Assembly (NCBI RefSeq): GCF_004769525.1
Contig: NZ_RQFT01000011.1
Span: 479,078 to 543,077 of the forward strand
Source of the DNA: Leptospira bouyouniensis
GTDB taxonomy: Bacteria > Spirochaetota > Leptospiria > Leptospirales > Leptospiraceae
DNA: 64,000 nt
Direction of reading: 5' to 3'
Shown here: in pieces, positions 10,390 through 27,829 of the stretch
How the letters are laid out: each line of letters begins with the position of its first letter
How positions within the stretch are numbered: the stretch's first letter is position 1
Notes under the pieces: generated by a model
What the model saw: only the letters and a program-made list of their open reading frames with translations
What the model was told of the DNA's origin: nothing
Databases searched by the model: none
Made by a program: the position numbers and the translations under genes

Positions 10390-11067
10390 TTAACTCGTTC
10401 TACGTTTTACAGCGTATTTATCTTCATCGGACTCTTCTTTTGTTGGGAAGTAGTCACCTGTATAAGTCCATACTTTCACACCAATCTGACCGAAAGTCGT
10501 GAGAGCTTCTTTGAATCCAAAATCAATTTTGGCACGAAGTGTATGGAGTGGAACTCGTCCTTCCATATACTTTTCTGTTCTTGCCATATCTGCTCCGTTA
10601 AGTCTTCCGGAGATTTGGATTTTCACACCTTCAACTCCACCGCGCATCGCACGACGAAGTTCTGCTTTCATCACTCGACGGAATGGCATCCTTTGTTCGA
10701 TTTGAAGAGCTACTGTTTCAGCAATCGCTTGTGCGATGATCTCAGGTTTTTTCACTTCGATGATGTTCATTCCAATCGGCTTATCAGCGAACTTTTTAAG
10801 TTCTTGTTTTACCGCTTCGATGTTTTGGCCTTTTTGACCAATCACCATACCTGGTTTTGAAGTATGGAGGTTCACGTTGATTTTTTCAGGGAATCTTTCG
10901 ATTATGATTTTCACAACGGATGCATTTTTGAATTTCTTCAGAAGGAATCTACGGATCTTGATATCTTCGTGAAGATTTTTAATGTAATCTTGTTTGGAAA
11001 ACCAAACCGAATCCCAGTTCCGTGTGATTCCGATTCGTAGTCCGATTGGATTTACTTTCTGACCCAT
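10390..11067 (-). CDS. rpsC: 30S ribosomal protein S3
   Basis: S3 is part of the mRNA entry tunnel and has helicase-like function with S4 and S5. [20 protein letters not shown] is the classic start; the type-II KH domain carries the [18 protein letters not shown] element; the C-terminal domain has [20 protein letters not shown]. It has 225 residues. It follows rplV by 3 bases and lies in the normal S10 order. Confidence 0.98.
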   Translation of the reverse strand: MGQKVNPIGLRIGITRNWDSVWFSKQDYIKNLHEDIKIRRFLLKKFKNASVVKIIIERFPEKINVNLHTSKPGMVIGQKGQNIEAVKQELKKFADKPIGMNIIEVKKPEIIAQAIAETVALQIEQRMPFRRVMKAELRRAMRGGVEGVKIQISGRLNGADMARTEKYMEGRVPLHTLRAKIDFGFKEALTTFGQIGVKVWTYTGDYFPTKEESDEDKYAVKRRTS

Positions 11068-11070
11068 AAA

Positions 11071-11421
11071 TTAGCTAACCTTCTTTTCGATTTCAGAGAC
11101 AACAACTGTGATGTGGCTAAGGCGTTTACGGATCCTAGAAGCACGTCCTCGTGCTCTTGGGCGGAAACGTTTCATGATAGGGCCATCATCCACATAGATT
11201 TTTTTAACAAAAAGTGAATTTGGATCCAAACTTTCGTTCATCTGAATGGCATTTGCCACTGCGGAATTGAGAAGGTTAATGATCATTGAACTTGCTGCTT
11301 TGTTTGTGAAACGCAAGATATCAATTGCTTCTTTGTAATCGTATCCACGAACTTCATCAGCAACCAGGCGAGCTTTTCTGGCAGAAATTCTTAGGTGTTT
11401 TCCAACTGCTTTTGCTTCCAT
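11071..11421 (-). CDS. rplV: 50S ribosomal protein L22
   Basis: L22 lines the exit tunnel; its beta-hairpin loop contributes to macrolide binding. The sequence has [18 protein letters not shown] at the start and the hairpin region [20 protein letters not shown], with ITVVVSE near the end. A GTG codon is directly upstream of the ATG; I chose the ATG because an AGG lies 7 bases before it, giving 116 residues. rpsS ends 8 bases before. Confidence 0.96.
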   Translation of the reverse strand: MEAKAVGKHLRISARKARLVADEVRGYDYKEAIDILRFTNKAASSMIINLLNSAVANAIQMNESLDPNSLFVKKIYVDDGPIMKRFRPRARGRASRIRKRLSHITVVVSEIEKKVS

Positions 11422-11429
11422 CACTCTAC

Positions 11430-11708
11430 CTATTTCTTCGCTACTTTTTTGTCTCCACCATGACCTTTGAAGGTTCTAGTGGGAGCAAATTCACCAAGTT
11501 TGTGACCGATCATGTTTTCGTTTACATACACCGGAACAAACGCTTTGCCATTATGAATCATCACAGTGTGACCAATCATGTCTGGATAAATTGTACTTCT
11601 TCTGGACCAAGACTTGAAGGGTGTTTTTTTCCCTTCAGAATTTAACTTGGTAATTTTTTTCATGAGGTGGTCGTCGATGAACGGACCTTTTTTTAAGCTT
11701 CTAGCCAT
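11430..11708 (-). CDS. rpsS: 30S ribosomal protein S19
   Basis: S19 pairs with S13 in the 30S head. [39 protein letters not shown] and [16 protein letters not shown] are the family signatures. It has 92 residues, as usual. It lies between rplB (13 bases upstream) and rplV (8 bases downstream), the fixed S10-operon place. Confidence 0.98.
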   Translation of the reverse strand: MARSLKKGPFIDDHLMKKITKLNSEGKKTPFKSWSRRSTIYPDMIGHTVMIHNGKAFVPVYVNENMIGHKLGEFAPTRTFKGHGGDKKVAKK

Positions 11709-11721
11709 GAGTATCTAGACC

Positions 11722-12558
11722 CTACCTATTCCTGTTTTTCTTACGTCTTTGGACAATAAAACGATCAGACGGTCTTGTCTTACGTGTTTTAAATCCTTTC
11801 GTAGGTTTACCCCAAGGAGTCACTGGGTGACGTCCACCGGAAGTTCTACCTTCACCACCACCGAGTGGGTGGTCCACAGGGTTCATAACGACCCCTCTTA
11901 CTTTCGGTCTTTTTCCTAACCAACGGTTACGACCGGCTTTTCCAATGATGACTAAGTTATGGTCTTTATTGGAGAGTTCTCCAACAGTCGCCAAACACTC
12001 TTTACGCACCTTTCGGATTTCCGAAGAAGGGAGTTTGAGTGAAACATAGTCTCCGTCTTTAGCGGAGATCACAGCAAAGGATCCTGCTGTTCTTGCGATC
12101 TGGCCACCTTTTCCAATATGGAGTTCGATGTTATGAACGTTCGTTCCTGCAGGGATTTTATCTAAAGGAAGTGTATTCCCTAGTTTGATTTCTGCATTTG
12201 GACCCGATTCTATTTTATCCCCAACTTTTAAACCGTTTGGAGCTAAAATATATCGGTATTCACCATCCGCATAACAAACTAGTGCTATGAATGCGGAACG
12301 GTTTGGATCGTATTCAATCGTTTTGACTGTTGCAGGAATTCCAAACTTGTTACGTTTGAAATCGATGATACGAAACTTTCTTTTGTTACGTCCACCTTTC
12401 CGTCTAACAGCAATCCGACCCTTATTGTCACGACCAGCCTTATATGAAATGTTGGCAGTGAGTGGTTTGTAAGGAACCACTTCTGTGATTTCTTTGAAAT
12501 CTAAAACGGAATAATACCGGCTAGATTGCGTTGTGGGTTTAAGTTTTCTAATTCCCAT
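11722..12558 (-). CDS. rplB: 50S ribosomal protein L2
   Basis: L2 is one of the most conserved large-subunit proteins and supports subunit joining and peptidyl transfer. The sequence has [19 protein letters not shown], the [20 protein letters not shown] segment and the invariant region [18 protein letters not shown] with the peptidyl-transfer His, then [14 protein letters not shown]. It has 278 residues. rplW lies 2 bases upstream. Confidence 0.99.
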   Translation of the reverse strand: MGIRKLKPTTQSSRYYSVLDFKEITEVVPYKPLTANISYKAGRDNKGRIAVRRKGGRNKRKFRIIDFKRNKFGIPATVKTIEYDPNRSAFIALVCYADGEYRYILAPNGLKVGDKIESGPNAEIKLGNTLPLDKIPAGTNVHNIELHIGKGGQIARTAGSFAVISAKDGDYVSLKLPSSEIRKVRKECLATVGELSNKDHNLVIIGKAGRNRWLGKRPKVRGVVMNPVDHPLGGGEGRTSGGRHPVTPWGKPTKGFKTRKTRPSDRFIVQRRKKNRNR

Positions 12559-12560
12559 AA

Positions 12561-12866
12561 TTAAACCTTAGCAAAATCCAAATTTGCTCCGTCAGCGAAC
12601 GTCACTACGGCTTTTTTGTAGTGAGGTCTTTGTGACGGCATGTTTCTAAAACGTTTCATTTTCCCACGGTAAACTGCGACGTTTACATTTGTTGGAACTA
12701 CGTTATACATTTGTTTCAGAGCCTGTTTGATCAAAGTTTTGTTCGCATCCGGGTGGACTTTGAACGTATACTTGACAGTTCTTTTTCCCATACGTTCGCC
12801 AATTGTTTGAAGGTCTTGCGACTTCTCTGTTACAACTGGTGATAAGATTACATTCTCTAGGTTCAC
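12561..12866 (-). CDS. rplW: 50S ribosomal protein L23
   Basis: L23 sits at the tunnel exit and is a docking site for trigger factor and [19 protein letters not shown] at the start, [20 protein letters not shown] and [20 protein letters not shown] are typical. It has 101 residues, the normal size. It follows rplD by 4 bases and precedes rplB by 2 bases. Confidence 0.97.
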   Translation of the reverse strand: MNLENVILSPVVTEKSQDLQTIGERMGKRTVKYTFKVHPDANKTLIKQALKQMYNVVPTNVNVAVYRGKMKRFRNMPSQRPHYKKAVVTFADGANLDFAKV

Positions 12867-12870
12867 TGTC

Positions 12871-13506
12871 TTATCCCTTCTTAGAATACTGAGCCTGAAG
12901 CTCTTTTAAAGCGCTTTCAGAGATTACTAAATTGTTATTATAGAGGATGTCTCGGCAAACGACTCGTTTGCTGTTCACATATTTGAGGTTCTCTATATTG
13001 CGAGTGGATTTTTTGAGGAATTGGTTTTCACCAGCTACCACAAAACCCACGTTACCCTTCTCTGCAATGTCCATATTCTTCAAAATGTTGTAGATGGACT
13101 TTGTGGAGTAAGAAGAAGGTTCTACGTCTTCTATGATCGCGATTCTGTTTTCTTCCGCCTTTTTATTCAGGATGGAGAGAACAGCCTTTTTCTTAACGCT
13201 GCGTGACAAGTTTGAGGAATAATCTCTTGGTTTTGGTCCATGAATGATACCACCACCAACGAAATGAGGAGCTCTGATGGATCCTTGTCTTGCACGACCA
13301 GTTCCTTTTTGAGCCCAAGGTTTGATTCCCCCACCGCGAACTTCGGAACGATCCTTTGTAGAATGTGTCCCTTGTCTGTTGTTCGCATTTTCAGCTTTAA
13401 CCGCATCATAGATGGCTCCAAGCGAAATGCCGGTAGCAAATAATTCTGCCGGAAGTTCAACTTCGCTTACGAATACGCCTTCTTTATTGTATTTACGCGC
13501 TTTCAT
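12871..13506 (-). CDS. rplD: 50S ribosomal protein L4
   Basis: L4 lines the exit tunnel and, in enterobacteria, represses the S10 operon. The conserved loop is present ([20 protein letters not shown], then [18 protein letters not shown]), followed by [19 protein letters not shown]. The length is 211 residues. No long leader precedes rpsJ in this genome (only 5 bases after tuf), so the E. coli type of L4 leader control is not possible at that place. Confidence 0.98.
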   Translation of the reverse strand: MKARKYNKEGVFVSEVELPAELFATGISLGAIYDAVKAENANNRQGTHSTKDRSEVRGGGIKPWAQKGTGRARQGSIRAPHFVGGGIIHGPKPRDYSSNLSRSVKKKAVLSILNKKAEENRIAIIEDVEPSSYSTKSIYNILKNMDIAEKGNVGFVVAGENQFLKKSTRNIENLKYVNSKRVVCRDILYNNNLVISESALKELQAQYSKKG

Positions 13507-13517
13507 GTTCTACCTAT

Positions 13518-14141
13518 CTATCCGATTTTTTCTATCGTAACGATACCACGTTCCCTTCCTGGAACTGGACCGGATACAAATACCAAGTTGGCGTCTGCAT
13601 CAATTTTTACTACCTTCAGGTTTCGAACAGTTGTCTGCTCAGAACCCATTCTTCCGCCCATTTTCAAACCCTTGAACACACGTCCAGGAGTTGTGTTCGA
13701 TCCAATCGAACCAGGGTGTCTTTGGAAACGAGAACCGTGTCCTGCAGGACCACCAGCAAATCCATGGCGTTTGACAACACCTTGTGTTCCCTTCCCTTTT
13801 GAAGTTCCGGTCACTTTTACTGTATCATCTAAAGCAAAAATATCTGCGAGTTTCACTTCTGAACCCACGGCAACACCTTCAAACCCTTTGAACTCAACCA
13901 AAGTTTTTTTAGGAGTCGCGATATTCGCTTTTTTGATATGTCCTAACTCGGCCTTTGTTAAGTGTTTCTCTTTGGCATCACCAAAAGCCAATTGAACTGC
14001 TTCGTAGCCGTCATTCGCTTCTGTTTTTACCTGGGACACAAAACAAGGACCCACGCGTAAAACGGTTACAGTAACCATCTTACCGTCGTTATTGAATATG
14101 TGGGCCATGCCCAATTTTTCGCCGATTAAACCTTTAGCCAT
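13518..14141 (-). CDS. rplC: 50S ribosomal protein L3
   Basis: L3 is an early assembly protein reaching into the peptidyl transferase centre. The start [19 protein letters not shown] and the core [60 protein letters not shown] are diagnostic, as is [15 protein letters not shown] at the end. It has 207 residues. Its place between rpsJ and rplD is standard. Confidence 0.98.
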
Positions 14142-14152
14142 GGATCCTATCC

Positions 14153-14461
14153 TTAGGATTTAATATCTACGGAAACTCCAGCAGGGAGTTGAAGCTTCAT
14201 CAGGGCCTCTACCGTATCTTCATTCGTATTTAAAATATCGATGAGTCTCTTGTGAGTTCTCATTTCAAATTGTTCTCTAGCTTTTTTATTCACGTGCGGA
14301 GAACGTAATACCGTGTAGATTTCTTTTTTCGTTGGGAGTGGGATTGGACCGGAGACAGTAGCTCCGGTCCTCTTCGCAGTCGCAACGATTTCAAAGGTTG
14401 ATTGGTCAATCAACCGATGATCGAAAGCTTTTAACTTAACGCGAATTCTTTGTCCAGCCAT
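14153..14461 (-). CDS. rpsJ: 30S ribosomal protein S10
   Basis: S10 is a 30S head protein and also the NusE partner of NusB in transcription antitermination. The motifs [57 protein letters not shown] and [10 protein letters not shown] give a full-length 102-residue match. Only 5 bases separate it from tuf, so it is transcribed with the str segment. Confidence 0.98.
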
Positions 14462-14466
14462 TGCGA

Positions 14467-15672
14467 TTACTCAACGATCTCCGCAACAACACCAGAACCA
14501 ATCGTTCTTCCACCCTCACGGATCGCGAACTTCAAACCTTGGTCCATGGCAATCGGGTGAATCAGTTCGATTGACATCGTTACGTTATCACCTGGCATAA
14601 CCATTTCCATTCCACCAGGTAAGTTACAAACACCAGTGATGTCAGTAGTTCTGAAGTAGAATTGTGGACGGTAGTTATTAAAGAATGGAGTGTGACGTCC
14701 ACCTTCGTCTTTAGTAAGAACGTAAACTTCCGCTTTAAACTTTCTGTGTGGAGTGATCGTACCCGGTTTCGCAAGAACTTGACCTCTTTCGATGTCTTCT
14801 TTTTTCGTTCCGCGAAGAAGAGCACCGATATTGTCCCCTGCTTCTGCTTGATCGAGTAGTTTACGGAACATTTCAATACCAGTAACAACTGATTTTGAAG
14901 TATCTCGAATACCAACAATCTCGATCTCGTCGTTGATTTTAAGAACACCTTGCTCTACACGACCAGTAGCAACAGTTCCACGACCAGTGATTGAGAACAC
15001 GTCCTCAACTGGCATTAGGAAAGGTTTGTCAACGATACGAGTAGGGTTTGGAACGTAAGTATCAACTGCTTCCATCAATTTCAAAATGGATTTCATTCCA
15101 AGGTCAGAATCTTCACCCTCTAGAGCTTTTAATGCAGAACCAGAGATGAAAGGTGTTTTATCACCTGGAAAGTTGTATTTGTTAAGAAGGTCTTTGATTT
15201 CCTCTTTTACCATCTCAACCATATCGTCTCTTTCATCAGCAGCGAGCATGTCAGCTTTGTTAAGATAAACAACGATATAAGGAACACCAACTTGGCGAGC
15301 AAGGAGGATGTGTTCTTTTGTTTGTGGCATAGCACCGTCAGTTGCAGATACTACGAGAATCGCAGCGTCCATCTGAGCAGCACCAGTAATCATGTTTTTT
15401 ACATAGTCAGCGTGACCTGGACAATCTACGTGTGCATAGTGACGGTTAGGAGTTTCATATTCCTGGTGAGACGTTGCAATAGTGATCCCACGAGCCTTTT
15501 CTTCTGGCGCGTTATCGATTTGGTCATAAGCAACAGCTTTGTTCTTACCACCAATCGCTTTCGCAAGGGTAGTAGTGATCGCCGCTGTTAGCGTAGTTTT
15601 ACCGTGGTCAACGTGACCAATAGTTCCGATGTTTAAGTGTGGTTTTGAACGGTCAAATTTTTCTTTAGCCAT
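14467..15672 (-). CDS. tuf: Elongation factor Tu
   Basis: EF-Tu delivers aminoacyl-tRNA to the ribosome with GTP. G1 is GHVDHGKT near residue 19, G3 is [13 protein letters not shown]4 is NKAD, and domains 2 and 3 follow ([44 protein letters not shown]). It has 401 residues, the usual length. A GAGGAG lies about 12 bases before the ATG. The upstream neighbour is the EF-G-like GTPase and the downstream one rpsJ. In pathogenic Leptospira EF-Tu has also been reported on the cell surface, which the sequence cannot show. Confidence 0.99.
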   Translation of the reverse strand: MAKEKFDRSKPHLNIGTIGHVDHGKTTLTAAITTTLAKAIGGKNKAVAYDQIDNAPEEKARGITIATSHQEYETPNRHYAHVDCPGHADYVKNMITGAAQMDAAILVVSATDGAMPQTKEHILLARQVGVPYIVVYLNKADMLAADERDDMVEMVKEEIKDLLNKYNFPGDKTPFISGSALKALEGEDSDLGMKSILKLMEAVDTYVPNPTRIVDKPFLMPVEDVFSITGRGTVATGRVEQGVLKINDEIEIVGIRDTSKSVVTGIEMFRKLLDQAEAGDNIGALLRGTKKEDIERGQVLAKPGTITPHRKFKAEVYVLTKDEGGRHTPFFNNYRPQFYFRTTDITGVCNLPGGMEMVMPGDNVTMSIELIHPIAMDQGLKFAIREGGRTIGSGVVAEIVE

Positions 15673-15721
15673 TGTTAGAATCTACTCCTCAATCGTGGTG
15701 CAAGACCCGATATTCGGTTCT

Positions 15722-17650
15722 TTACTCCTTTAGAACTGCATAAAATTCAGAGGTAAAAGCAGTCCTTTCCCAAGAAATGCCAATCCCTTTGGTCATGTTT
15801 CTAAGAGCCCCTGAAAAGCCAAGCAGGTTTTGGGCCGATGCATTGGCTTTTAAGTGACTCTTCCCTGCCACAGCCTCAAAGATGGATATCACCTTTGCGT
15901 TCCTGCGACTTAGATCAGAAAGAACTACACCTAAGTGGTCTGTGTCTACCATCACCTCGATTTCAGTGAGGGGACAAACCAAATATGTGTTTGATGGAAA
16001 ACACTCCTTCACTCCTGCAAGTATCGCTACTTTGAGTAACGTGAGAGTGGTTTGTAGGTCTCCCTTAGGCATCTCATATGAGAGAACTCTAAGTCTGAGG
16101 CCACAAACTTCTTCACCATAAAACCCGTGTAAGCAGGCTTCCATGAAAGACGTTTCTATCGAATGTTTTACTTCTTCCGGAAGACTTACCTCGAAGGCAA
16201 TATGCTTCGAAAAATCGGCAGTATCTTCCAGGACTGCGATGAGCGCGCCGCTTGACTTTTGGTCTTCAAAGGCACGATGCTCTAGGGCAACCTTATGAGA
16301 CATTTTTTTAAAAAGCTCTAATTTGGCAATGTTTATCGAACTAAAAGAGAGTTTTTTTTCAGTTTTCGCAGAGATCCGGCGGATTCCGATTTCCAAATGT
16401 AACTCCCCTCGCCCATATAGGACAATTTGTCCTGTTTCTTCCTTTAACTCATGGCGATACCCTGGGTCTTCCCAGACAAGCTCCTCTAGGCGACATAACC
16501 AGAACTCTTTATCCGAAGATTCTTCTGGTTCAATCACAATCGAAAAAGGACTTGGATTCCTATTTGAATTTTCGTTGTGATCTTTTGGTGCCAGATCCCT
16601 TCGCAGAGTCACTGGCAAACCTGGTAAAAGGTCCAAGTCATTGTGGGATTTGAGTAAAATGAGTTTTCCTTTCTGTAACGTATGGATACCTGTCTCTCCG
16701 GAAGCACCCAAAAACTGAAATCGTTCTTCCGGATCGTTTTCCTCTGTTGTGAATTTTCCCTTCCTCTGACCCATTGTCATATTCTTGAGACTTGTAAGTT
16801 CCAAATCTTTTGTTGGGTATACGACCGCATAACGACCAATTTCGGGTGCCATCCGGCGTGAAAGAACAAGGAGCGGAAAAACTTCTGAAGAAAGTTCCCT
16901 TGTATCCTTTGGTTCAGTCCAAAGCACCAAATCCAAAAGTTCCCGAACCCCTTCTCCCGTTTTGGCAGATCCTCCATACACCGGATAAAGTTTTCCTGAC
17001 TTTGAACCAGTGCTTAAACCAATCATTGGAAAATCCGTTTGGCCCGATGGGTCATTCCAGGAGGAAATCATTAAATCATCATTCCATGACAGAAGTTCCT
17101 CTTTCACTGCCTTGGGAAAAGACATAGCGTTGCTTAGATAAAATTCTAATTTTCCGGATTTATCTTTTTGGAATAAAGACACAGGTGCTCCTCCCAAAAT
17201 TTCCTCGAGAGAAACCAACGTATCCAAATAATCATCCCCAAACCGATCGAGTTTGTTGATGAAAAACACCATCGGAACATTTGCCATCCGCAACTCTTCA
17301 ATGACGAGCCTTGCTTGCGATTGGACAACCGTTCCTGCCTCCAAAACCACAATCGCAGATTCCATTGCGGGCAATAGGTCTGTAACTTGGTTCCTAAAAT
17401 CGATATGTCCTGGCGTATCAATCAGTTGGATTTCAAAGGAACCAAAAGAAGTTTTCCAAGGAACAACATGAAAACTGGTTCGTATGGAAATCCCTCTTTC
17501 GATTTCTTCTTGGAGTTGGTCAGATTCAGTATTACCATCTTCAATGGTGCCCACAGCAGAAATGACACCTGCTTCGAATAAGATTCGTTCGGTGAGGGTA
17601 GTTTTCCCAGAATCAATATGAGCAAAAATGCCTATGGTGCGGTAGATCAT
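15722..17650 (-). CDS. EF-G-like translational GTPase (ribosomal-protection-like), in the fusA position
   Basis: A translation GTPase with G1 AHIDSGKT at residues 10-17, switch I EIERGISIRTS, G3 DTPGHIDF from 78, G4 NKLD at 132-135 and a GSAKTGEG G5 region. The remaining domains follow EF-G order: a diverged domain II, domain III with LYGRGELHLEIGI, a diverged domain IV and a domain V-like end (LTEIEVMV, GVVLSDLSRRNAK, LRNMTKGIGIS). The length is 642, nearer to Tet(M)-type ribosomal-protection proteins (about 640) than to EF-G (about 690-700), and the N-terminus and spacing also resemble Tet(M). It sits where fusA normally is (rpsL-rpsG-fusA-tuf). The ATG has no visible Shine-Dalgarno and follows a terminator. 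It is probably not the main EF-G; a canonical fusA is expected elsewhere. Whether it protects ribosomes, recycles them or has another role is unknown. Confidence 0.8.
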   Translation of the reverse strand: MIYRTIGIFAHIDSGKTTLTERILFEAGVISAVGTIEDGNTESDQLQEEIERGISIRTSFHVVPWKTSFGSFEIQLIDTPGHIDFRNQVTDLLPAMESAIVVLEAGTVVQSQARLVIEELRMANVPMVFFINKLDRFGDDYLDTLVSLEEILGGAPVSLFQKDKSGKLEFYLSNAMSFPKAVKEELLSWNDDLMISSWNDPSGQTDFPMIGLSTGSKSGKLYPVYGGSAKTGEGVRELLDLVLWTEPKDTRELSSEVFPLLVLSRRMAPEIGRYAVVYPTKDLELTSLKNMTMGQRKGKFTTEENDPEERFQFLGASGETGIHTLQKGKLILLKSHNDLDLLPGLPVTLRRDLAPKDHNENSNRNPSPFSIVIEPEESSDKEFWLCRLEELVWEDPGYRHELKEETGQIVLYGRGELHLEIGIRRISAKTEKKLSFSSINIAKLELFKKMSHKVALEHRAFEDQKSSGALIAVLEDTADFSKHIAFEVSLPEEVKHSIETSFMEACLHGFYGEEVCGLRLRVLSYEMPKGDLQTTLTLLKVAILAGVKECFPSNTYLVCPLTEIEVMVDTDHLGVVLSDLSRRNAKVISIFEAVAGKSHLKANASAQNLLGFSGALRNMTKGIGISWERTAFTSEFYAVLKE

Positions 17651-17668
17651 GGTTTATTGGTACGTCGG

Positions 17669-17699
17669 AAAATAAAAAAGCCAGGCATAAACCTGGCTT
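17669..17699 (-). terminator. Intrinsic terminator or attenuator after rpsG
   Basis: On the minus strand, AAGCCAGG and CCTGGCTT form a perfect 8-bp stem with a 6-base loop, followed directly by TTTTATTTT. It lies 28 bases after the rpsG stop and before the EF-G-like gene. Only about 20-30 bases remain between the T tract and the next ATG, too few for a promoter, so downstream genes depend on read-through or on a promoter further upstream. Confidence 0.85.
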
Positions 17700-17727
17700 G
17701 TTAGTGATTGGAATCGAATAAAAGAGA

Positions 17728-18201
17728 TTACCAGCGGTAGTGAGAGAATGCCTTGTTGGCATCTGCCATCTTTCTGATGTCTTCTTTTTTCTTGATCGCA
17801 GAACCTGTGCCTTTTTGAGCTTCCATAAATTCTGCGGCCAATTTGTTCTTCATCGATTTTTCATTTCTACCACGGCTATATTTAATTAGCCATCTGATTC
17901 CTAGTGCAAGACGTCTTTCAGGACGAACTTCGATTGGAACTTGGTAAGTCACACCACCCACACGACGTGATTTAACTTCTACTTGTGGTTTTGCATTTTC
18001 TAAAGCTTCTTGGAAAACAGCAAAAGGATCTTGTCCTGTTTTTTTCGCAATGACTTCTAAAGCGTCGTAGAACACTGCTTCTGCGACACTTTTTTTACCA
18101 TCTACCATAAGGCAGTTGATAAACTTGGAAATCACTTTGTCGTTGTATTTTGGATCGCCTTCGATGTGGCGCGGTTCAACTTTTCCTCTTCTTCTAGACA
18201 T
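17728..18201 (-). CDS. rpsG: 30S ribosomal protein S7
   Basis: S7 nucleates the 30S head and touches E-site tRNA; in E. coli it represses the str operon. MSRRRGKVEPRHIEGDPKYN, VGGVTYQVPIEVRPERRLAL and the closing KMADANKAFSHYRW are diagnostic. It has 157 residues. It follows rpsL by 14 bases and is followed by an intrinsic terminator. Confidence 0.98.
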   Translation of the reverse strand: MSRRRGKVEPRHIEGDPKYNDKVISKFINCLMVDGKKSVAEAVFYDALEVIAKKTGQDPFAVFQEALENAKPQVEVKSRRVGGVTYQVPIEVRPERRLALGIRWLIKYSRGRNEKSMKNKLAAEFMEAQKGTGSAIKKKEDIRKMADANKAFSHYRW

Positions 18202-18215
18202 ATACCTTTCTCCGA

Positions 18216-18590
18216 TTACGCTTTAGGACGCTTCGCGCCGTATTTAGAACGTCCTTTGCGACGTTTGTCCACACCGAGTGTATCCAGTGTTCCACGAATG
18301 ATATGATAACGAACCCCTGGTAAATCTTTTACCCTTCCACCACGGATGAGAACAACGTTGTGTTCTTGGAGGTTGTGGCCTTCGCCTGGGATATAAGCTG
18401 TGACTTCAATTCCAGTTGTCAAACGTACCCTTGCAACTTTTCGAAGAGCCGAGTTTGGTTTTTTGGGAGTGAAAGTCATCACCCTAGTGCAAACTCCACG
18501 TCTTTGTGGGCATGCTTTTAGAGCGGGAGATTTAGTTCTTTTCTTTTGGTCTTCTCTTCCGATACGGATGAGCTGGTTAATTGTAGGCAT
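18216..18590 (-). CDS. rpsL: 30S ribosomal protein S12
   Basis: S12 sits at the decoding centre. [36 protein letters not shown] and the KYGAKRPKA end are typical, with 124 residues. Lys43 and Lys88, the positions whose changes give streptomycin resistance in other bacteria, are both wild-type, which predicts a streptomycin-sensitive ribosome. rpoC lies 146 bases upstream, a gap that contains a hairpin. Confidence 0.99.
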   Translation of the reverse strand: MPTINQLIRIGREDQKKRTKSPALKACPQRRGVCTRVMTFTPKKPNSALRKVARVRLTTGIEVTAYIPGEGHNLQEHNVVLIRGGRVKDLPGVRYHIIRGTLDTLGVDKRRKGRSKYGAKRPKA

Positions 18591-18689
18591 TCGATTCCTT
18601 CTTCTACTTCTCTTTTTAAAAAAATAATGACGTTTTCGTCCAAAATTCCAGACAAGGACATTTTGTAAACGAAAACATGATTTTTGTCC

Positions 18690-18720
18690 CTAGAAACCAT
18701 CCTTTTTAGATGATTTCTAG
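18690..18720 (-). other. Inverted repeat in the rpoC-rpsL gap
   Basis: Minus strand CTAGAAATCATC and GATGGTTTCTAG pair over 12 bp (one G-U) around a 7-base loop, starting 16 bases after the rpoC stop. The sequence after the stem (GGGACAAAAATCATG) is not a T tract, so it is not a standard intrinsic terminator; an RNA processing or 3'-end stabilising site is possible. The rest of the 146-base gap (18591-18736) may hold a promoter for rpsL, but I see no convincing -35/-10 pair. Confidence 0.6.
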
Positions 18721-18736
18721 AGTGATCCTTTAATGA

Positions 18737-23038
<4,302 letters not shown>

Positions 23039-23052
23039 ACTTTTTCCCTTCC

Positions 23053-26739
<3,687 letters not shown>

Positions 26740-26787
26740 GGAATACTCTCCCTAGAGACGTCAAAATAATAGATGGTATGATAAATG

Positions 26788-26827
26788 AAAAAATAGAGGT
26801 GGGGACGCCTACGGCCTCCCTGCCTCT
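26788..26827 (-). terminator. Hairpin with U tract between rplL and rpoB (probable attenuator)
   Basis: On the minus strand, bases 26827-26795 fold into a stem of 5 bp (AGAGG/CCTCT), a 2x2 mismatch, 4 bp, one G-G mismatch and 3 bp around a 3-base loop, followed by ATTTTTT. It stands alone in the 125-base gap between rplL and rpoB. In E. coli a partial terminator at the same place lowers rpoBC transcription relative to the ribosomal genes; the same role is inferred here. Confidence 0.7.
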
Positions 26828-26864
26828 AAGTTTTTGAAGACTGGGTTTAAAAATTGGCAACCGA

Positions 26865-27248
26865 TTAACCGGCAGCAGCAACTTCTACTTGAGCCCCAAC
26901 ACCTTCGAGTTTTTTCTTAATATCAGCAGCTTCATCTTTAGAAACCCCTTCTTTCACTGATTTTCCACCAGCTTCAACAAGAGTTTTCGCATCTGCTAAT
27001 CCAAGACCAGTGATTTCGCGAACGAGTTTAATAACGTCGATCTTTTTGTCACCGTGTGCTTTCAAGATAACATTGAAAGTTGCTGGTTCTTCAGCAGCAG
27101 CAGCGCCACCACCCGCACCCGCAACAGCCGCTACCGCAACCGGTGCAGCAGCAGAAATCCCGAATTTCTCCTCCATCTTTTTCACTAGGTCAGCAGCCTG
27201 AACTAATGTAAGACTTCCAATTTGTTCTAATAGCGCGTCAACAGACAT
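26865..27248 (-). CDS. rplL: 50S ribosomal protein L7/L12
   Basis: L7/L12 forms the flexible stalk that recruits translation GTPases. The N-terminal dimerisation part, an Ala/Gly-rich hinge (around residues 33-52) and the C-terminal domain with [20 protein letters not shown] and [20 protein letters not shown] are present. It has 127 residues. It follows rplJ by 35 bases and precedes the putative attenuator before rpoB. Confidence 0.98.
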   Translation of the reverse strand: MSVDALLEQIGSLTLVQAADLVKKMEEKFGISAAAPVAVAAVAGAGGGAAAAEEPATFNVILKAHGDKKIDVIKLVREITGLGLADAKTLVEAGGKSVKEGVSKDEAADIKKKLEGVGAQVEVAAAG

Positions 27249-27283
27249 CTATATTCTCCTTATCCTACTAATCACTATGATTA

Positions 27284-27817
27284 CTATTTGCCGTTTTTCT
27301 CGGCTACAGCATTGATGGCGCGAGCCAATGATGCCATGATTTGATTGATTCCAGAAGCAATTTGCGTTGCAGGAGCATTGATCCCACGAGCCACTTGCGC
27401 AAGAAGTTCTTGTTTGGACGGAAGTCCAGCAATCGCTTCTACTCCAGATTTTCCCAAAACCTCACCGTCCATATAGCCGGTTTTGATTTCGAGTTCCTTC
27501 TTATCTTTTGCAAAGTCCTTACAAACTTTTGCTACTGCTGGAAGTGCATCCAGAGAGAAAATCGCTGCAAGTGGTCCTTTGTAAACATCTCCAAAGTCAA
27601 TGGAGTTGTTTTTATGTTCAGAAGACTCTTTTAATGCACGGAGGAAAAGGTTGTTTTTGATTACCTTCATCTCCGATCCTTCCTTGCGAAGTTTCGCACG
27701 AAGGTTGGACATATCTTCAACAGTTAAACCGCTGTAAGATGCTAAAATAAAGTTTGGTCGTTTTTCCAAACGACTCTTTAGTTCAGATACTGCTTCAATT
27801 TTAGATGGATTTGCCAT
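27284..27817 (-). CDS. rplJ: 50S ribosomal protein L10
   Basis: L10 is the base of the L7/L12 stalk and in E. coli represses its operon through the rplJ leader. [40 protein letters not shown] and the C-terminal helix region [20 protein letters not shown] match the family. It has 177 residues. Only 12 bases separate it from rplA, so the long L10-binding leader of enterobacteria is absent. Confidence 0.97.
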   Translation of the reverse strand: MANPSKIEAVSELKSRLEKRPNFILASYSGLTVEDMSNLRAKLRKEGSEMKVIKNNLFLRALKESSEHKNNSIDFGDVYKGPLAAIFSLDALPAVAKVCKDFAKDKKELEIKTGYMDGEVLGKSGVEAIAGLPSKQELLAQVARGINAPATQIASGINQIMASLARAINAVAEKNGK

Positions 27818-27829
27818 GTTTCTTACTCG

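Noticed and set aside
14580..14948. Minus-strand 122-codon ORF within tuf in another frame
   Set aside because: Fully inside EF-Tu, which is unambiguous in its own frame; no recognisable motif.
18591..18690. Possible promoter for rpsL (TTGGAC, 17 bases, TTTAAA)
   Set aside because: Both boxes are weak and the region is AT-rich, so chance matches are expected; not strong enough to list.
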